Source of the DNA: Lineus longissimus
Lineage: Eukaryota; Nemertea; Pilidiophora; Heteronemertea; Lineidae
Length of the DNA: 64,000 nucleotides
Assembly: GCF_910592395.1 (NCBI RefSeq)
Contig: NC_088322.1
Span: 6,383,431-6,447,430, forward strand
Direction of reading: 5' to 3'
The notes beneath the pieces were generated by a model. It was not told the origin of the DNA. It was given only the letters and a program-made list of their open reading frames with translations, and ran no database searches. Shown here in pieces: positions 13,901-22,530 of the stretch (its first letter is position 1; every line of letters starts with the position of its first letter). Made by a program: the position numbers and the translations under genes.

Positions 13901-16900
13901 CTGGCCTAAACACCTTGCATTGCGTAAGACGTCATATGGCGTCCTATGTTTGTGACTCACCTAAGTCCAGGCAACACTCAGAAACTCGATGGGAATCCCC
14001 TTAGATCGTCAGCAGTGTAGTTTAGTTTCAGAACACTACGGGCCGCCATTGTCACCAGTTTTTGAGCTGAATCATGGCTTCAGCATGCAAGACGAAGCAG
14101 CTGTTAGATGAGGATGTGCATGTGTAGTCTAATCAATTACGCAATAGGACGCGATTAACAAATACAAAATTATGCGGTTAACAGGTTAACCACTTAACGC
14201 CGCAATAAAAATATTTTGACCTTACCGCTCTGCCGAAATTATTGCAGGAAAACGTCATTTTTCGTCTTTGCAGCGACCATCGATCAAGTGCTGCCAGGTG
14301 GTGTTTTTGTGAAGAACGAAGCCTCCTCAGTTTCAGTTTCTGCTGGCGATTCCCCACGATTGTTTGAATAGGGGCTTTAGTACAGGATTTTACATGAACA
14401 GTCCTGTGGATGGCTGACGTATATATAAGTCTTACGGCAGAGCGGTTCAGATAGAGTTTGCGTCTATATACGTCTTACGGCATTAAGTGGTTACGGAAAA
14501 CAGGGTGTGTCCCCAATGAAACTGAGAGGCCTGGTGGACTGATAATGAAGGAAATCAGGGTGTGTCCCCAATGAAACTGAGAGGCCTGGTGGACTGATAA
14601 TGAAGGAAAACAGTTTGTGTCCCCAATGAAACTGAGAGGCCTGGTTGACTGATAATGAAGGAAAACAGGGTGTGTCCCCAATGAAACTGAGAGGCCTGGT
14701 TGACTGATAATGAAGGAAAACAGGGTGTGTCCCCAATGAAGCTGAGAGGCCTTGTTGACTGATAAGGAAGGAAAACAGGGTGTGTCCCCAATTAAACTGA
14801 GAGGCCCGGTTGACTGATAATGAAGGAAAACAGGGTGTGTCCCCAATGAAACTGAGAGGCCTGGTTGACTGATAATGACGATGATGATAGATGTGCCGTT
14901 GTGTTTTCAAAATCTTTAATTGGCCTTCATACATTGATTTTTAACGCCAACCACATCTTCTCTATTTCTTCCAGGAGTTGGAGATGCCAGAGAGTTGTAA
15001 ACATATCTTCACCATATGGATCTGCTCAAAATATTTACGTGAGTATATTTAAACCAGGGCGTAGTTTTTATTACTGACCTGCAGTCCTGCCTTTCAAACA
15101 CCACAACTATGAGAACATCTTTAATCTAATAATTATCGGCACTAGGTACTTCTCATTAAAAGTATACTGAATGATTTGTTGAAAAGTCCAGGAGGTCAGT
15201 GCCATAAAGGTTAGAGCACTGGGCTCAAAATGAGGATCAGGAGGTCGTAGGTTCAATTTCAACTCTTTGTAAGGCACTGATCTCTTCATTATTTTGTTCT
15301 TCGAATGAGATGTAAAACTAAAGTTCCTCGTACCTGTTGCCTATGCCAGGCCAAGCAAACGACGCCAGCAAGTGAGAAACATTTGTAGCTTGCAATGCAC
15401 TCTTCCATGGCCCCTTGCAAGGCTGAAGTCAGAGTCTCTAAAGCTTCGTGTACACTATCAACATTTTCGGTTAAGCGTTCTCGGTAACTTGTTGACCAGG
15501 GACAGCAACAGACCTGGGATGAATCTTGGCCCTGTGTACACTGGGTAACAATGGGGTAACAATTGGCCAACAAGTTACCAAGATATTACTGAAAAATGAG
15601 CAGGAATGAGTATTCAGAGGGCAGAATTTGGAGGGAAAATTTTAAAAAATGGAAGATTCGAAGAGATGAAGATGCCTTGCCAGTGCTTCTGCTGCAATTT
15701 TTGTTGCTCATAGTTGATAGACGGAAGAGAAGACGCAATCAAGGAAAACGAGTGTGGACAAGGCCCTGGATCGCCAATAAGCCTATAACCCCTAGTGGTG
15801 CGTGGCACTAAAAAAGAACTAATCCTACCTCAGAGGAGGAACACTCTCTGGAGAATCCATTAAAGTGCATAGCAAATGCTGATGAAGAGAAATCTGTGCA
15901 CAAGTTGTGGACTGTTTGTAGATTTTGCATTTTCAACTTTTCACAGCCAAGTTTTCTTTTTGATTGTAGAATTACAACTGAAGTACGACCATAAACCCAT
16001 CCAACACCTCAACGATTGGAAAAGAAAAATAGTTGGCATGCTGACAGACTTTGACCCGCAGAAAGAGGATCCGAAACTCTTCTGGAAACGGGATGCAAGA
16101 TTAACGATTGTTGACGAACGAAAAATCCGCCATGCGCCATGTACCAACTACCTCTTTCACGAGGCATATCAGAACTATATCAAGTCATTATATCCATGCG
16201 CTGATGAGGATGCTGTGATATTGGGGGCGTTGCTGTTGCAGTTAAATCAGGGAGACTATGATACCAAAAAAGCAAAGTCATTTTTCTCAAAGTAAGTTCT
16301 GGTGTAAAGACTGTTTGAAATCTTGTGCCATTCACTTCCCTGATTTTCCCTCAGTGTTCTAAAATATGTTCTGATCCATCACATTTTCAGTGAAAAAAAT
16401 CTCCAGACACTCATACCGGTTGGAAAGTTAAAAGCGAGAGGTGTGAACTGGTCTAATAAGCTCCAGGCGCGATATAAACAAGTCTCTTCCCATTTGAAAG
16501 ATAAAACCACTGAGGTAGGTACAAGGTCTACTTTGGAGAAATAGGCGAGGATCTGTATTCAGACCTAAGTGTCAGACTAAGGCCCATATCCATGGGGCAT
16601 ATCGGTAGGGCAAATCCTCAGCCCGCCCCATTATGTAATTATCACTTTAAGCCTTGCCCGTACATAATACGCCTTCATGGTGATCTATTAACTGCAATCG
16701 CTGTGTATGTTTTTTATCATTCAGGATCTCAAGTTTCGGTTTCTGACGTTATGTTGGAATTTGACGGTGTATGGTTCAGCGTTCTTCACGGGTTATGTAA
16801 ATATCAAGGTAAGGCTATTGTGAGCCTCTCTTATGCAACACCCTGTACATGCTGTAAGGTGGTCGAAAGAGATGTTTGTGTGTCATCGCGATATTCAAGA

Positions 16901-18333
16901 GAGCGTGTTTTGTGAATAAACCGAATCGTGACCATCAGAAACTATCGTGTTTCCGACTGAATTGAAACACTGGAAAGGGCCCCAAAACATGTTCTTCACT
17001 GTCACTGAGTATCGGGGAAAAAAGACCAGTTTAGATGGCCATGGCCATAGTTTTTTTTCTGCGTTTTTTTGCATATTGGCGAGTCTACCCTCATTTCTGT
17101 ACAAGTCACAGAGGCAGCAGTATGAGCAAGTTTATCCAGGTGATCCCCATAGCTTGGCCTTTAGTTCTGCCTCCTATGGCCAGGTGTTAAGGGAAAAAAC
17201 TTAAATCTTTATTACAGGTACGTAGCCTACAAGAATATCATCTTTTTATTGCAGTCCTCCAAAACCCCTGTGGCTGTGTATATTGGTGTCAACGATATTG
17301 GTCTCCACATCATTCATGGACACAATAAGGTTTGTTCATATGTTGATATTATTAGCTCAGTCAAATAGCTATTCAAGTGGTGTCTGTCCATCTGTCCATC
17401 CATCCATCTAGCCATCCATCCATCCATCCTTACCCTCCTTCCATCCATCCATCCATCCATCCATCCTTCCATCCATCCATCCATCCATCCATCCATCCAT
17501 CCATCCTTCCATCCATCCATCCATACATCCATCCATCCATCCTTCCATCCATCCTTCCATCCTTCCATCCATCCATCCATCCATCCATCCATCCATCCAT
17601 CCATCCATCTGTAGACAAATTGGGCATTTTATAACCGTAAGACCTAGGCACTTCAAATCTACAAAATGTAAACCCACTGAGACGAGGGCATTATGGGTAA
17701 ACCTAGTACCAAAATATCCTAATATTTACACAAAAGACGCTCAGTTTCTTAAAGGGATACTATAGGCAGAAGCAGAGGGGCTAATTTAGCCATCTTCAAG
17801 TGACTAATATACACAGTAAGGGCCCTGGGTCATGTCAGACTCAGCACGAAATATGTTCCTCGTACAAGCGTGAGTCATTTCGACGTACTGTGAGATGTGA
17901 GAGACACCTATTGGCGGCTTTGTGTAACTTTATCTCGCCTGCCTAGCTGCTGCCTATATTGTCCCTTTAAATCATTGATGTTCATTTATATTTGCAAAAT
18001 TCGCGAAAATAAAACACACTAGGAAAATTAGCAGTTAGAAGTAAACAACAATTCTGATGGTGCTATTTGTGTCATGATTGTTTCCTTGTTGTCAGTTTTT
18101 TTCAAAATTGTTTATTTCTTTTTTTTCTGACCTTGCAGATGATGCTTCAAAGTTTCAACTACAATGACATCGACTGGAAATGCGATTCGGAGTGGTCGAC
18201 GCTTCAGGTCCGGTTAAAATCGCAGCCCCGAGCGGGGGTGTCGTTACGCACGAAACAAGCTGGACTTATATATCATTTGATGTCAAAGTTAGCGCAGATA
18301 AATGGTGCTCCCCTTCCTCAGAGTGTCACGTGA
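4809..18333 (+). CDS. KRIT1: KRIT1 (CCM1) ortholog, ankyrin repeats plus FERM domain, 5' exons missing
   Basis: Eleven GT-AG exons join in one frame: 4809-4912, 5762-5902, 6870-7026, 7752-7859, 8658-8762, 14975-15038, 15970-16291, 16391-16514, 16725-16808, 17255-17329, 18139-18333 (1479 nt, 492 codons plus TGA). Order of domains: linker with PDYSK, ankyrin repeats ([34 protein letters not shown]), then FERM F1 (MDGSYR, FTIWICS), F2 ([20 protein letters not shown]) and F3 ([30 protein letters not shown]). These match vertebrate KRIT1, as I recall it, block by block and with nearly equal spacing. KRIT1 is known as a Rap1 effector that binds HEG1 through FERM and CCM2/ICAP1 through NPxY/F motifs at junctions. 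The vertebrate INPYF motif reads INRFW here, so that docking site seems lost. The Nudix-like N-terminus is not confidently seen. Identity is very likely; exact exon ends are inferred from splice sites and phase. Confidence 0.93.
4930..5385. repeat. 56-bp minisatellite, ~8 copies, seeded by a KRIT1 exon border
   Basis: The unit has the landmarks catgacacactgagtaag, cttcctttgggtaggtgtgt and acttgaata, repeating at 56 bp. The same landmarks appear once in the upstream exon 3' end (4884-4920: cacgacacactcagtaag, ggtaggtgtga). Diverged single copies occur at 5453-5540 and 5940-6000. ORFs across it are by-products of the repeat. Confidence 0.9.
5762..5902 (+). CDS. KRIT1: KRIT1 exon: first ankyrin repeat
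   Basis: The acceptor is tgttttttcag and the donor is TG|gtaagg. It encodes [17 protein letters not shown] and ends in TPIHYAAW, matching the vertebrate segment that runs from WVDDFPLHR to PIHYACW. Confidence 0.93.
6870..7026 (+). CDS. KRIT1: KRIT1 exon: middle ankyrin repeats
   Basis: The acceptor is tctttttctag and the donor is GTG|gtaagt. It contains [18 protein letters not shown], then [19 protein letters not shown] and LLNHRDIDV, with the TPLH and GH landmarks of ankyrin repeats. Confidence 0.93.
7443..7727 (-). mobile_element. tRNA-derived SINE
   Basis: On the minus strand it starts with a tRNA-like head (gtggtgtagtggctggga as A box, ggttcgatctcc as B box). It continues with a core around caggtgtataaatgggttg and ends near an AT-rich tail (ataat repeats). 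A partial relative lies near 27090-27260. Confidence 0.7.
7752..7859 (+). CDS. KRIT1: KRIT1 exon: last ankyrin repeat
   Basis: The acceptor is ttctttctacag and the donor is CCC|gtaagt, phase 0 on both sides. It encodes [17 protein letters not shown] then [12 protein letters not shown], equivalent to vertebrate GRSPLNICEEN and AAKLLKEAINKP. Confidence 0.92.
7928..8149 (+). mobile_element. MITE family A, copy 2
   Basis: The ends are TTAAAGGGGGACTATAGGCA and TATATTGTCCCTTTAA, in a KRIT1 intron. The middle carries the family motif gggccctgggtcatgtcaga. Confidence 0.88.
8658..8762 (+). CDS. KRIT1: KRIT1 exon: start of FERM F1
   Basis: The acceptor is gtgtaccag and the donor is CGG|gtgagt. It encodes [19 protein letters not shown], like vertebrate VRIYRMDGSYRSVELKHG. 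It is followed by the 6.2 kb intron that hosts the TRIM gene. Confidence 0.92.
8805..9015. mobile_element. MITE family E (ggtgtcctta repeat), copy 1
   Basis: Repeated and inverted gttaaggac / gtgtcctt motifs match the better copies at 45824, 47050 and 51550. The ends are degraded. Confidence 0.55.
9718..10139 (-). mobile_element. SINE with duplicated 5S rRNA-like head
   Basis: Two copies (9718-9870 and 9984-10139) of a block read, on the minus strand, ggaagttaagcaacgtcg then cctttggatcggtgac. These match the 5S rRNA internal promoter (A box and C box). A tRNA-like stretch (cccagtggttggcgcgttgg) precedes them. About 110 bp of other sequence lies between the copies. Confidence 0.65.
10446..12473 (-). 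CDS. TRIM/RBCC protein (RING, two B-boxes, coiled coil, propeller-like C-terminus), nested in a KRIT1 intron
   Basis: This is a single uninterrupted 675-codon reading frame ending in TAG. The RING finger is complete (C24, C27, C40, H42, C45, C48, C65, C68, C3HC4). B-box 1 spans about 110-146 and B-box 2 about 152-186 (C152, H155, C163, C166, C171, C174, H179, H186). A charged coiled-coil region spans about 190-360, and a beta-rich region about 370-675 recalls the NHL-like propellers of TRIM2/3/32/56-type proteins without clear repeats. Such proteins are usually E3 ubiquitin ligases; substrate unknown. Met12, just before the RING, is an alternative start. The gene has no introns and lies antisense inside KRIT1 intron 8763-14974, which suggests a retrocopy or a lineage-specific TRIM. 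A TATA-like element lies 68-77 nt upstream. TRIM family membership is certain by motif; the subfamily is not. Confidence 0.93.
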   Translation of the reverse strand: MTLNMPTFLYRMTSYHSLGKELECPICLDYLNLPKVMGQCLHSACFECLEKLVATSCTCTKSFPCPVCRRKCKIPAKGVANLKDDFRLRAIVEKFHEIGNDKSHNHVNHCIICPNPASHFCEMCEKVYLCLACTDKHSQDPLTAAHQLVRLCTTHWKSLTMYCRKCDKGICHACLIANHPSSSQEHDVILHPKIAEEEADEVVAAVEKLGKTQEQKERALRSIMEIRDSVNERIDSEISKIAQQSEYALLYTVENTVENEIATTEAKETSLRQKQDEYSQCLNKYRDSYMNKFEEVINQATAENEGIKVKLDQGRNEISLKRVLDEQTVPRLKKIKMELSEARTAAEQTDLLAPLVEEKEELFRLVPARDEMELGFIRRRFTTLKKFADVFNPVDRPRKFLDCVRYLPDGRLATLYRSGGAVSSDTISLHDQKSCAVRQMMINKYIFPVQDMTVTSEEELIILRSADPAVRVFKSHTGRFHSINIKVAKDEISQLKAVASDEEGNICIADYNHLRVFNQFGTIIKEFEVDFAGLQQMSYCRHARTLYIATNEKIAMYTWDGVTLEETATFVHGIEGFRCRDICICNEREVFVAGDLGGYTNEIRIYQVIKAEHATLSDTDEENFGCENEMHGFKMNRLNFDDNIERGLHLPTIGAFGDTLALGYGGKLELFELTP
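12541..12550 (-). promoter_or_regulatory. TATA-like element upstream of the TRIM gene
   Basis: On the minus strand the sequence reads TATATATAAA, ending 68 nt before the proposed ATG at 12473. This spacing would fit a start site with a roughly 40-nt leader. It is a motif match only. Confidence 0.35.
12890..13385. repeat. 49-bp minisatellite, ~10 copies
   Basis: The unit contains catgtaatgaaagcactaca and tctactttctcttcaacata with an exact 49-bp period. It lies in the KRIT1 intron upstream of the TRIM gene. Confidence 0.92.
13869..14189. mobile_element. MITE family C (~320 bp), TTAA ends
   Basis: The termini are TTAACCTGTTAACTGCG and CGGTTAACAGGTTAA, with inner GCGTAAGACG/GACGCG motifs. The right end shares its TTAA with the start of the family B copy at 14187. 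Confidence 0.8.
14187..14493. mobile_element. MITE family B, copy 2
   Basis: It has the same ends and internal motifs as 1394-1725 (CCGCTCTGCCG, ACGGCAGAGCGGTTCAG), in the same orientation. It abuts another MITE on its left and a 55-bp minisatellite on its right. Confidence 0.85.
14494..14880. repeat. 55-bp minisatellite, ~7 copies
   Basis: The unit contains ggaaaacagggtgtgtcccc and ctgagaggcctggttgactg. It ends about 95 bp before a KRIT1 exon. Minus-strand ORFs of 78-147 aa here arise from the repeat. Confidence 0.92.
14975..15038 (+). CDS. KRIT1: KRIT1 exon: FERM F1 strand FTIWICS
   Basis: This is a 64-nt exon with acceptor tttcttccag and donor C|gtgagt. It reads [20 protein letters not shown], and FTIWICS is identical to the vertebrate protein. 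It sits just downstream of a 55-bp minisatellite. Confidence 0.9.
15186..15290 (+). mobile_element. tRNA-like SINE fragment
   Basis: The sequence aaaggttagagcactgggct followed by aggtcgtaggttcaat resembles tRNA A and B boxes. No intact cloverleaf or CCA-ready acceptor stem is seen. Confidence 0.5.
15970..16291 (+). CDS. KRIT1: KRIT1 exon: FERM F1/F2
   Basis: This is the largest exon of the gene, 322 nt, with acceptor tgattgtag and donor AA|gtaagt. It encodes [36 protein letters not shown], and [20 protein letters not shown], each with a direct counterpart in vertebrate KRIT1. Confidence 0.95.
16391..16514 (+). CDS. KRIT1: KRIT1 exon: end of FERM F2
   Basis: The acceptor is cacattttcag and the donor is GAG|gtaggt. 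It encodes [18 protein letters not shown], equivalent to vertebrate NEENLKSIVPVTKLKSK. Confidence 0.93.
16725..16808 (+). CDS. KRIT1: KRIT1 exon: start of FERM F3
   Basis: This is an 84-nt phase 0/0 exon with acceptor tatcattcag and donor AAG|gtaagg. It encodes [20 protein letters not shown] then FTGYVNIK, equivalent to vertebrate FLQNCWEIPTYGAAFFTG. It is read in a different frame from the longer ORF that overlaps it. Confidence 0.9.
17255..17329 (+). CDS. KRIT1: KRIT1 exon: FERM F3 strand
   Basis: The acceptor is tttttattgcag and the donor is AAG|gtttgt. It encodes [18 protein letters not shown], like vertebrate KVIPVYVGVNIKGLHLL. Confidence 0.92.
17385..17610. repeat. (CATC)n / (CCAT)n microsatellite
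   Basis: About 220 bp of ccat repeats with a few interruptions, in a KRIT1 intron. It begins inside a dispersed sequence (gctattcaagtggtgtctgt) that recurs at 31502-31524 without the expansion. Confidence 0.95.
17749..17970 (+). mobile_element. MITE family A, copy 3
   Basis: Full length, with both TTAA ends, in the last KRIT1 intron. Confidence 0.88.
18139..18333 (+). CDS. KRIT1: KRIT1 last exon, FERM F3 end and stop codon
   Basis: The acceptor is tgaccttgcag and the stop codon TGA is at 18331-18333. It contains [20 protein letters not shown], equivalent to vertebrate VHTKQAGLVVKLLMKLNGQ, and ends 10 codons later. Possible polyadenylation signals aataaa lie near 18697 and 18802. Confidence 0.94.
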   Translation: MMLQSFNYNDIDWKCDSEWSTLQVRLKSQPRAGVSLRTKQAGLIYHLMSKLAQINGAPLPQSVT

Positions 18334-18957
18334 TCTTAACATCACGTGTCACATGACTTTTGGAACATTAGCGAGGCTTGCAGGATATGTGTTATTTATG
18401 GGATGTGGAATTTTGTGGAATTAGTGGAATTTTGTGCAACATTGCAGAATTCGTTGGGATTCATTGAAACTTGGCAGAATCAGTAGATTTGTTTATATCA
18501 TGCAGTTTTTTCAACCGTGAAAAGTTTGTGAAGTTGCTGTTACTGATTGGCCGTACCACAAATTATGTGTTTGCTTCAAAGTTTGATGGTAAATGAATGA
18601 GAATTTTCTTGCAAATTTAGTTTGCGCTTTTGCGAATTTTGCAAAAAGTTAACGGATCAGTTTACTGATGAACCAGAAGAAAAACAAACAAACTTCAATA
18701 AAAAGCCGGCTATTTCTTTAAGGCACAGGGTGATCCCGAGGGGGGGGGGGCAAAATATGTTATTTAGCCATTCTGTAGAACATTGCATCATTGAAAGGCC
18801 CAATAAATTTTCATTGAAATCACCTAGAAACATGGCGCGACCATAAACTAGAAGATTCAGGAAAATGGTTGAAAAGTTGCATGCAAAGAGTGAGTGTGAT
18901 TGGCTAATAGGCTGGGTTAACATTGTCATTTAAAACATGTCACCTTAACAACAGACT

Positions 18958-19258
18958 AAGGGGAATCAGTGGCAGAGTGGCTTATAACCAGGAGGTCGTA
19001 GGTTAGATACTCGGACGGATCAGCACTGTTTCGTCTTTGTGTCCTTGAGCAAGACACTTAACCCTTCTTGCTTTTCTCCACCCGGGAGTAAATGGGTACC
19101 AGGCCTGCCAGGGAATTTAACCTGCGACAGACCAGCATCCTATCCAGGGGGAGTAATACTCCTAGTTGCTTCATGCTACAGAAACTGGGATAAGCTCCGG
19201 CCGGATGAGCTGTTCACGGCTCAGGCAATAGCCCAGCTGACTTTAACTTAACTTAACA
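18958..19258 (+). mobile_element. tRNA-derived SINE with conserved core
   Basis: The head ggcagagtggcttataacca and aggtcgtaggttagatac is tRNA-like. The core (gtccttgagcaagacactta, cgggagtaaatgggtacc) is of a type widespread in invertebrate SINEs. The tail is a taactt repeat. Confidence 0.72.
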
Positions 19259-19478
19259 ACTCACTGGGAGTGGAATACATGAAATTCACTGTGTCAGTTT
19301 TCACCCTTATGTGATTTGTTGTCATTTTTTCAAGCCCAATTCAATTTACTAGCATTCTTACGATAAGTGACCTCGTCAAACCTATGTATAGCAAGCCTTA
19401 TGTGATAAGCCATTGAAAAATAATGATAAGATTTTATAGCCCTGCATAATTGAAATCAAAATTTATTAAGCCTTTCAA

Positions 19479-19722
19479 TAGGGCTATTTACACAGGACCA
19501 AACCCAACCAAACTAGACAAGGACCAGAGCAGATCACATCACTCATAACGTCATGAATGACGTATATGTAAGTCTCGTATGATGTAAATATGTACATGTA
19601 CATGTACATCGAACTGGACCAGACCAGACCAGATTACGTTCGTGCGTGTTTAAACAGCATACGAATCTGGACCAATCCGGATCAATCTAGATCGGTTTGA
19701 TCCCGTGTATTAAACGGCCCTA
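19479..19722. mobile_element. MITE family H (~244 bp)
   Basis: The ends TAGGGCTATTTA and TAAACGGCCCTA are inverted. The inside has inverted accagacc/ggtctg-like motifs. Confidence 0.6.
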
Positions 19723-20430
19723 ATGAAACAATGTTTTAATTAACACCCTGTAACTCGAGAATTAAAATGTCGGTTTGCAGTTATATGGGATGACTGTCAA
19801 TGCTTGGGTTGGGAGCTGTAGGTACAGGCTTACTGATATGTCTCCCAAAAGCACAGAAAATCCAGTGAAAACAGACATGATTTTCAAATAATGATATTTG
19901 TTGAATTTTATTGGTAGGCTTTATATACCTGTGTTTGACATGCATAGCAATGTTTTGAGTTTCCTTAGATCTATTGTGTATGATATTAGTGATGAAGACT
20001 TTTTAGACAATGTAAAAATGTGTATAGAAATGATCGCTCTGTATATTTGTACATTAAAATTGATAATAATTGGCAAATATTGGGTTTTGTTGGTGTGTGA
20101 AGGGACCTTGCTTTTGTTTAAACCACAAGTTCTCCAAACAGGATCAATGAAAACTCTTTGAACTGTAATAAATAATGCACCACGGGGTGTAACCTTAGGC
20201 CTGCCTGAAATTCGCAAGCCATGCCCAAAACTACCTTCCAACACAGGTGATAATCGGTATCAGAGAACGACATCAGTGAAATACAAGTGGCGGCGCATGG
20301 TGTCAAGTTTGCACATTATCCTCCTGGCCAGGTAAATCACACGCCCAAGTCGTCCCTTTAAAGTACCAGTAGGCCTACCCAAATTAAAGTACTCTTGTAT
20401 ACAGGATTTTATTTCGGAAGGAATCCTAGC

Positions 20431-20617
20431 TTAAAGGGACAATATAGGCAGCAGCTAGGCAGGCAAGATAAAGTTACACAAAGTCGCCAATAGGGGTCTC
20501 TCACATCTCGCAGTACGTCGGAATGATTCATGCTTGTACGAGGAATATATTTAATGCTGAATCTGACATGACCCAGGGCCCTTACTTTATATATTAGTCG
20601 CCGAACATGGCCAAGTT
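20431..20617 (-). mobile_element. MITE family A, copy 4, truncated
   Basis: It starts TTAAAGGGACAATATAGGCA but breaks off at gccaagtta, where the 144-bp tandem array begins. Confidence 0.83.
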
Positions 20618-20624
20618 ATAGTCA

Positions 20625-22530
20625 TACATGTAATATCAATTATATTGAGTTCTTATACAGCCCTCTTCCTTGTTTCCCTGTTCAAATTTGGTTGGGACAA
20701 TTGTCCTCGAATATGTGGCATTGGAGAGAGTCATCCTGTGTCTCGCTGTTGAAACATCCCAGCAATAACAGAAATAATATTAATAATGCTGAGTCCTTAT
20801 ACAGCCCTCTTCCATGTTTCCCTGTTCAAGTTTGGTTGGGACAATTATTCTCGAAGATGTGACATTGGAGAGAATGATCATGTGTCTGGTTGTTGAACTA
20901 TCCCAGCAATAATAGAAATAATATCAATAATGCTGAGTCCTTATACAGCCCTTTTCCATGTGTCCCTGTTTAAATTTGGTTGGGACAATATATTGTCCTC
21001 GAAGATGTGACATTTGAGCGAATGATCATGTGTCTGGTTGTTGAACTATCCCAAAAATAACAGAAATAATATCAATAATATTGAGATCTTACACAGCCCA
21101 CTTCCTTGTTTCCCTGTTCAAATTTGGTTGGGACAATTGTCTTCGAAGATGTGACATTTGAGAGAGTGATCCTGTTTCTGGTGGTTGAACTATCCCAGTA
21201 ATAATAGAAATAATATCAATAATACTGAGTTCTTATACAGCCCTTTTCCATGTGTCCCTGTTTAAATTTGGTTGGGACAATTGTCCTCGAAGATGTGACA
21301 TTGGAGAGAGTGATCCTGTGTCTGGTTGTTGAACTATCCAAGCAATAACAGAAATAATATCAATAATACTGAGTTCTTATACAGCCCTTTTCAATGTGTC
21401 CCCGTTCAAATTTGGTTGGGACAATTGTCCTCGAAGATGCGACATTTGAGCGAATGATCATGTGTCTGGTTGTTGAACTATCCCAAAAATAAAAGAAATA
21501 ATATCAATAATATTGAGTTCTTATACAGCCCACTTCCTTGTTTCCCTGTTAAAATTTGGTTGGGACAATTGTCCTCGAAGATGTGACATTGGAGAGAGTC
21601 ATCCTGTGTCTCGCTGTTGAAACATCCCAGCAATAATAGAAATAATAACAATAATACTGAGTTCTTACACAGCCCTTTTCCATGTGTCCCTGTTTAAATT
21701 TGGTTGGGACAATTGTCCTCGAATATGTGAGAGTGGAGAGAGTGATCCTGTGTCTGGTAGTTGAACTATCCCAGTAATAATAGAAATAATATCAATAAGA
21801 CTGAGTTCTTATACAGCCCTTTTCCATGTGTCCCTGTTCAAACTCGGTTGTGACGATTGTCCTCGAAGATGTGACATTGGAGAGAGTGATGCTGTGTCAG
21901 GTTGTTGCGCTTTCCCAGTAATCATAGATATAATATTCACAATATTGAGTACATATATATAGCCCTTTTCCATGTTTCCCTGTTCAAACTCGGTTGGGAC
22001 AATTGTCCTCGAAGATGTGACATTGGAGAGAGTCATCCTGTGTCTCGCTGTTGAAACATCCCAGCAATAACAGAAATAATATTAATAAGACTGAGTTCTT
22101 ATACAGCCCTCTTCCATGTTTCCCTATTCAAATTTGGTTGGGACAATTGTCCTCGAAGATGTGACATTTGAGAGAATGATCCTGTTTCTGGTGGTTGAAC
22201 TATCCCAGCAATAATAGAAATAATATCAATAAGACTGAGTTCTTATACAGCCCTCTTCCATGTTTCCCTGTTCAAATTTGGTTTGGACAATTGTCCTCGA
22301 AGATGTGACATTTGAGAGAATGATCCTGTTTCTGGTGGTTGAACTATCCCAAAAATAATAGAAATAATATCAATCAGACTGAGTTCTTACACAGCCCTTT
22401 TCCATGTGTCCTTGTTCAAATTTGGTTGGGACAATTATCCTTGAAGAAGTGACATTGGAGAGAGTGATTCTGTGTCTGGTTGTTGAACTATCCCAGTAAT
22501 AATAGAAATGATAACAATAATATTGAGGAA
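20625..22530. repeat. 144-bp satellite-like tandem array, ~13 copies
   Basis: The unit contains gttcttatacagccctcttc, caaatttggttgggacaatt and gaaataatatcaataat, spaced at about 144 bp with 5-15% divergence. It interrupts a family A MITE. Short minus-strand ORFs here are by-products. Confidence 0.93.

Noticed and set aside
14475-14934. Minus-strand repeat ORFs up to 147 aa
   Set aside because: They are products of the 55-bp minisatellite.
17314-17677. DGWM- and HPSI-repeat ORFs
   Set aside because: They are translations of the ccat microsatellite.
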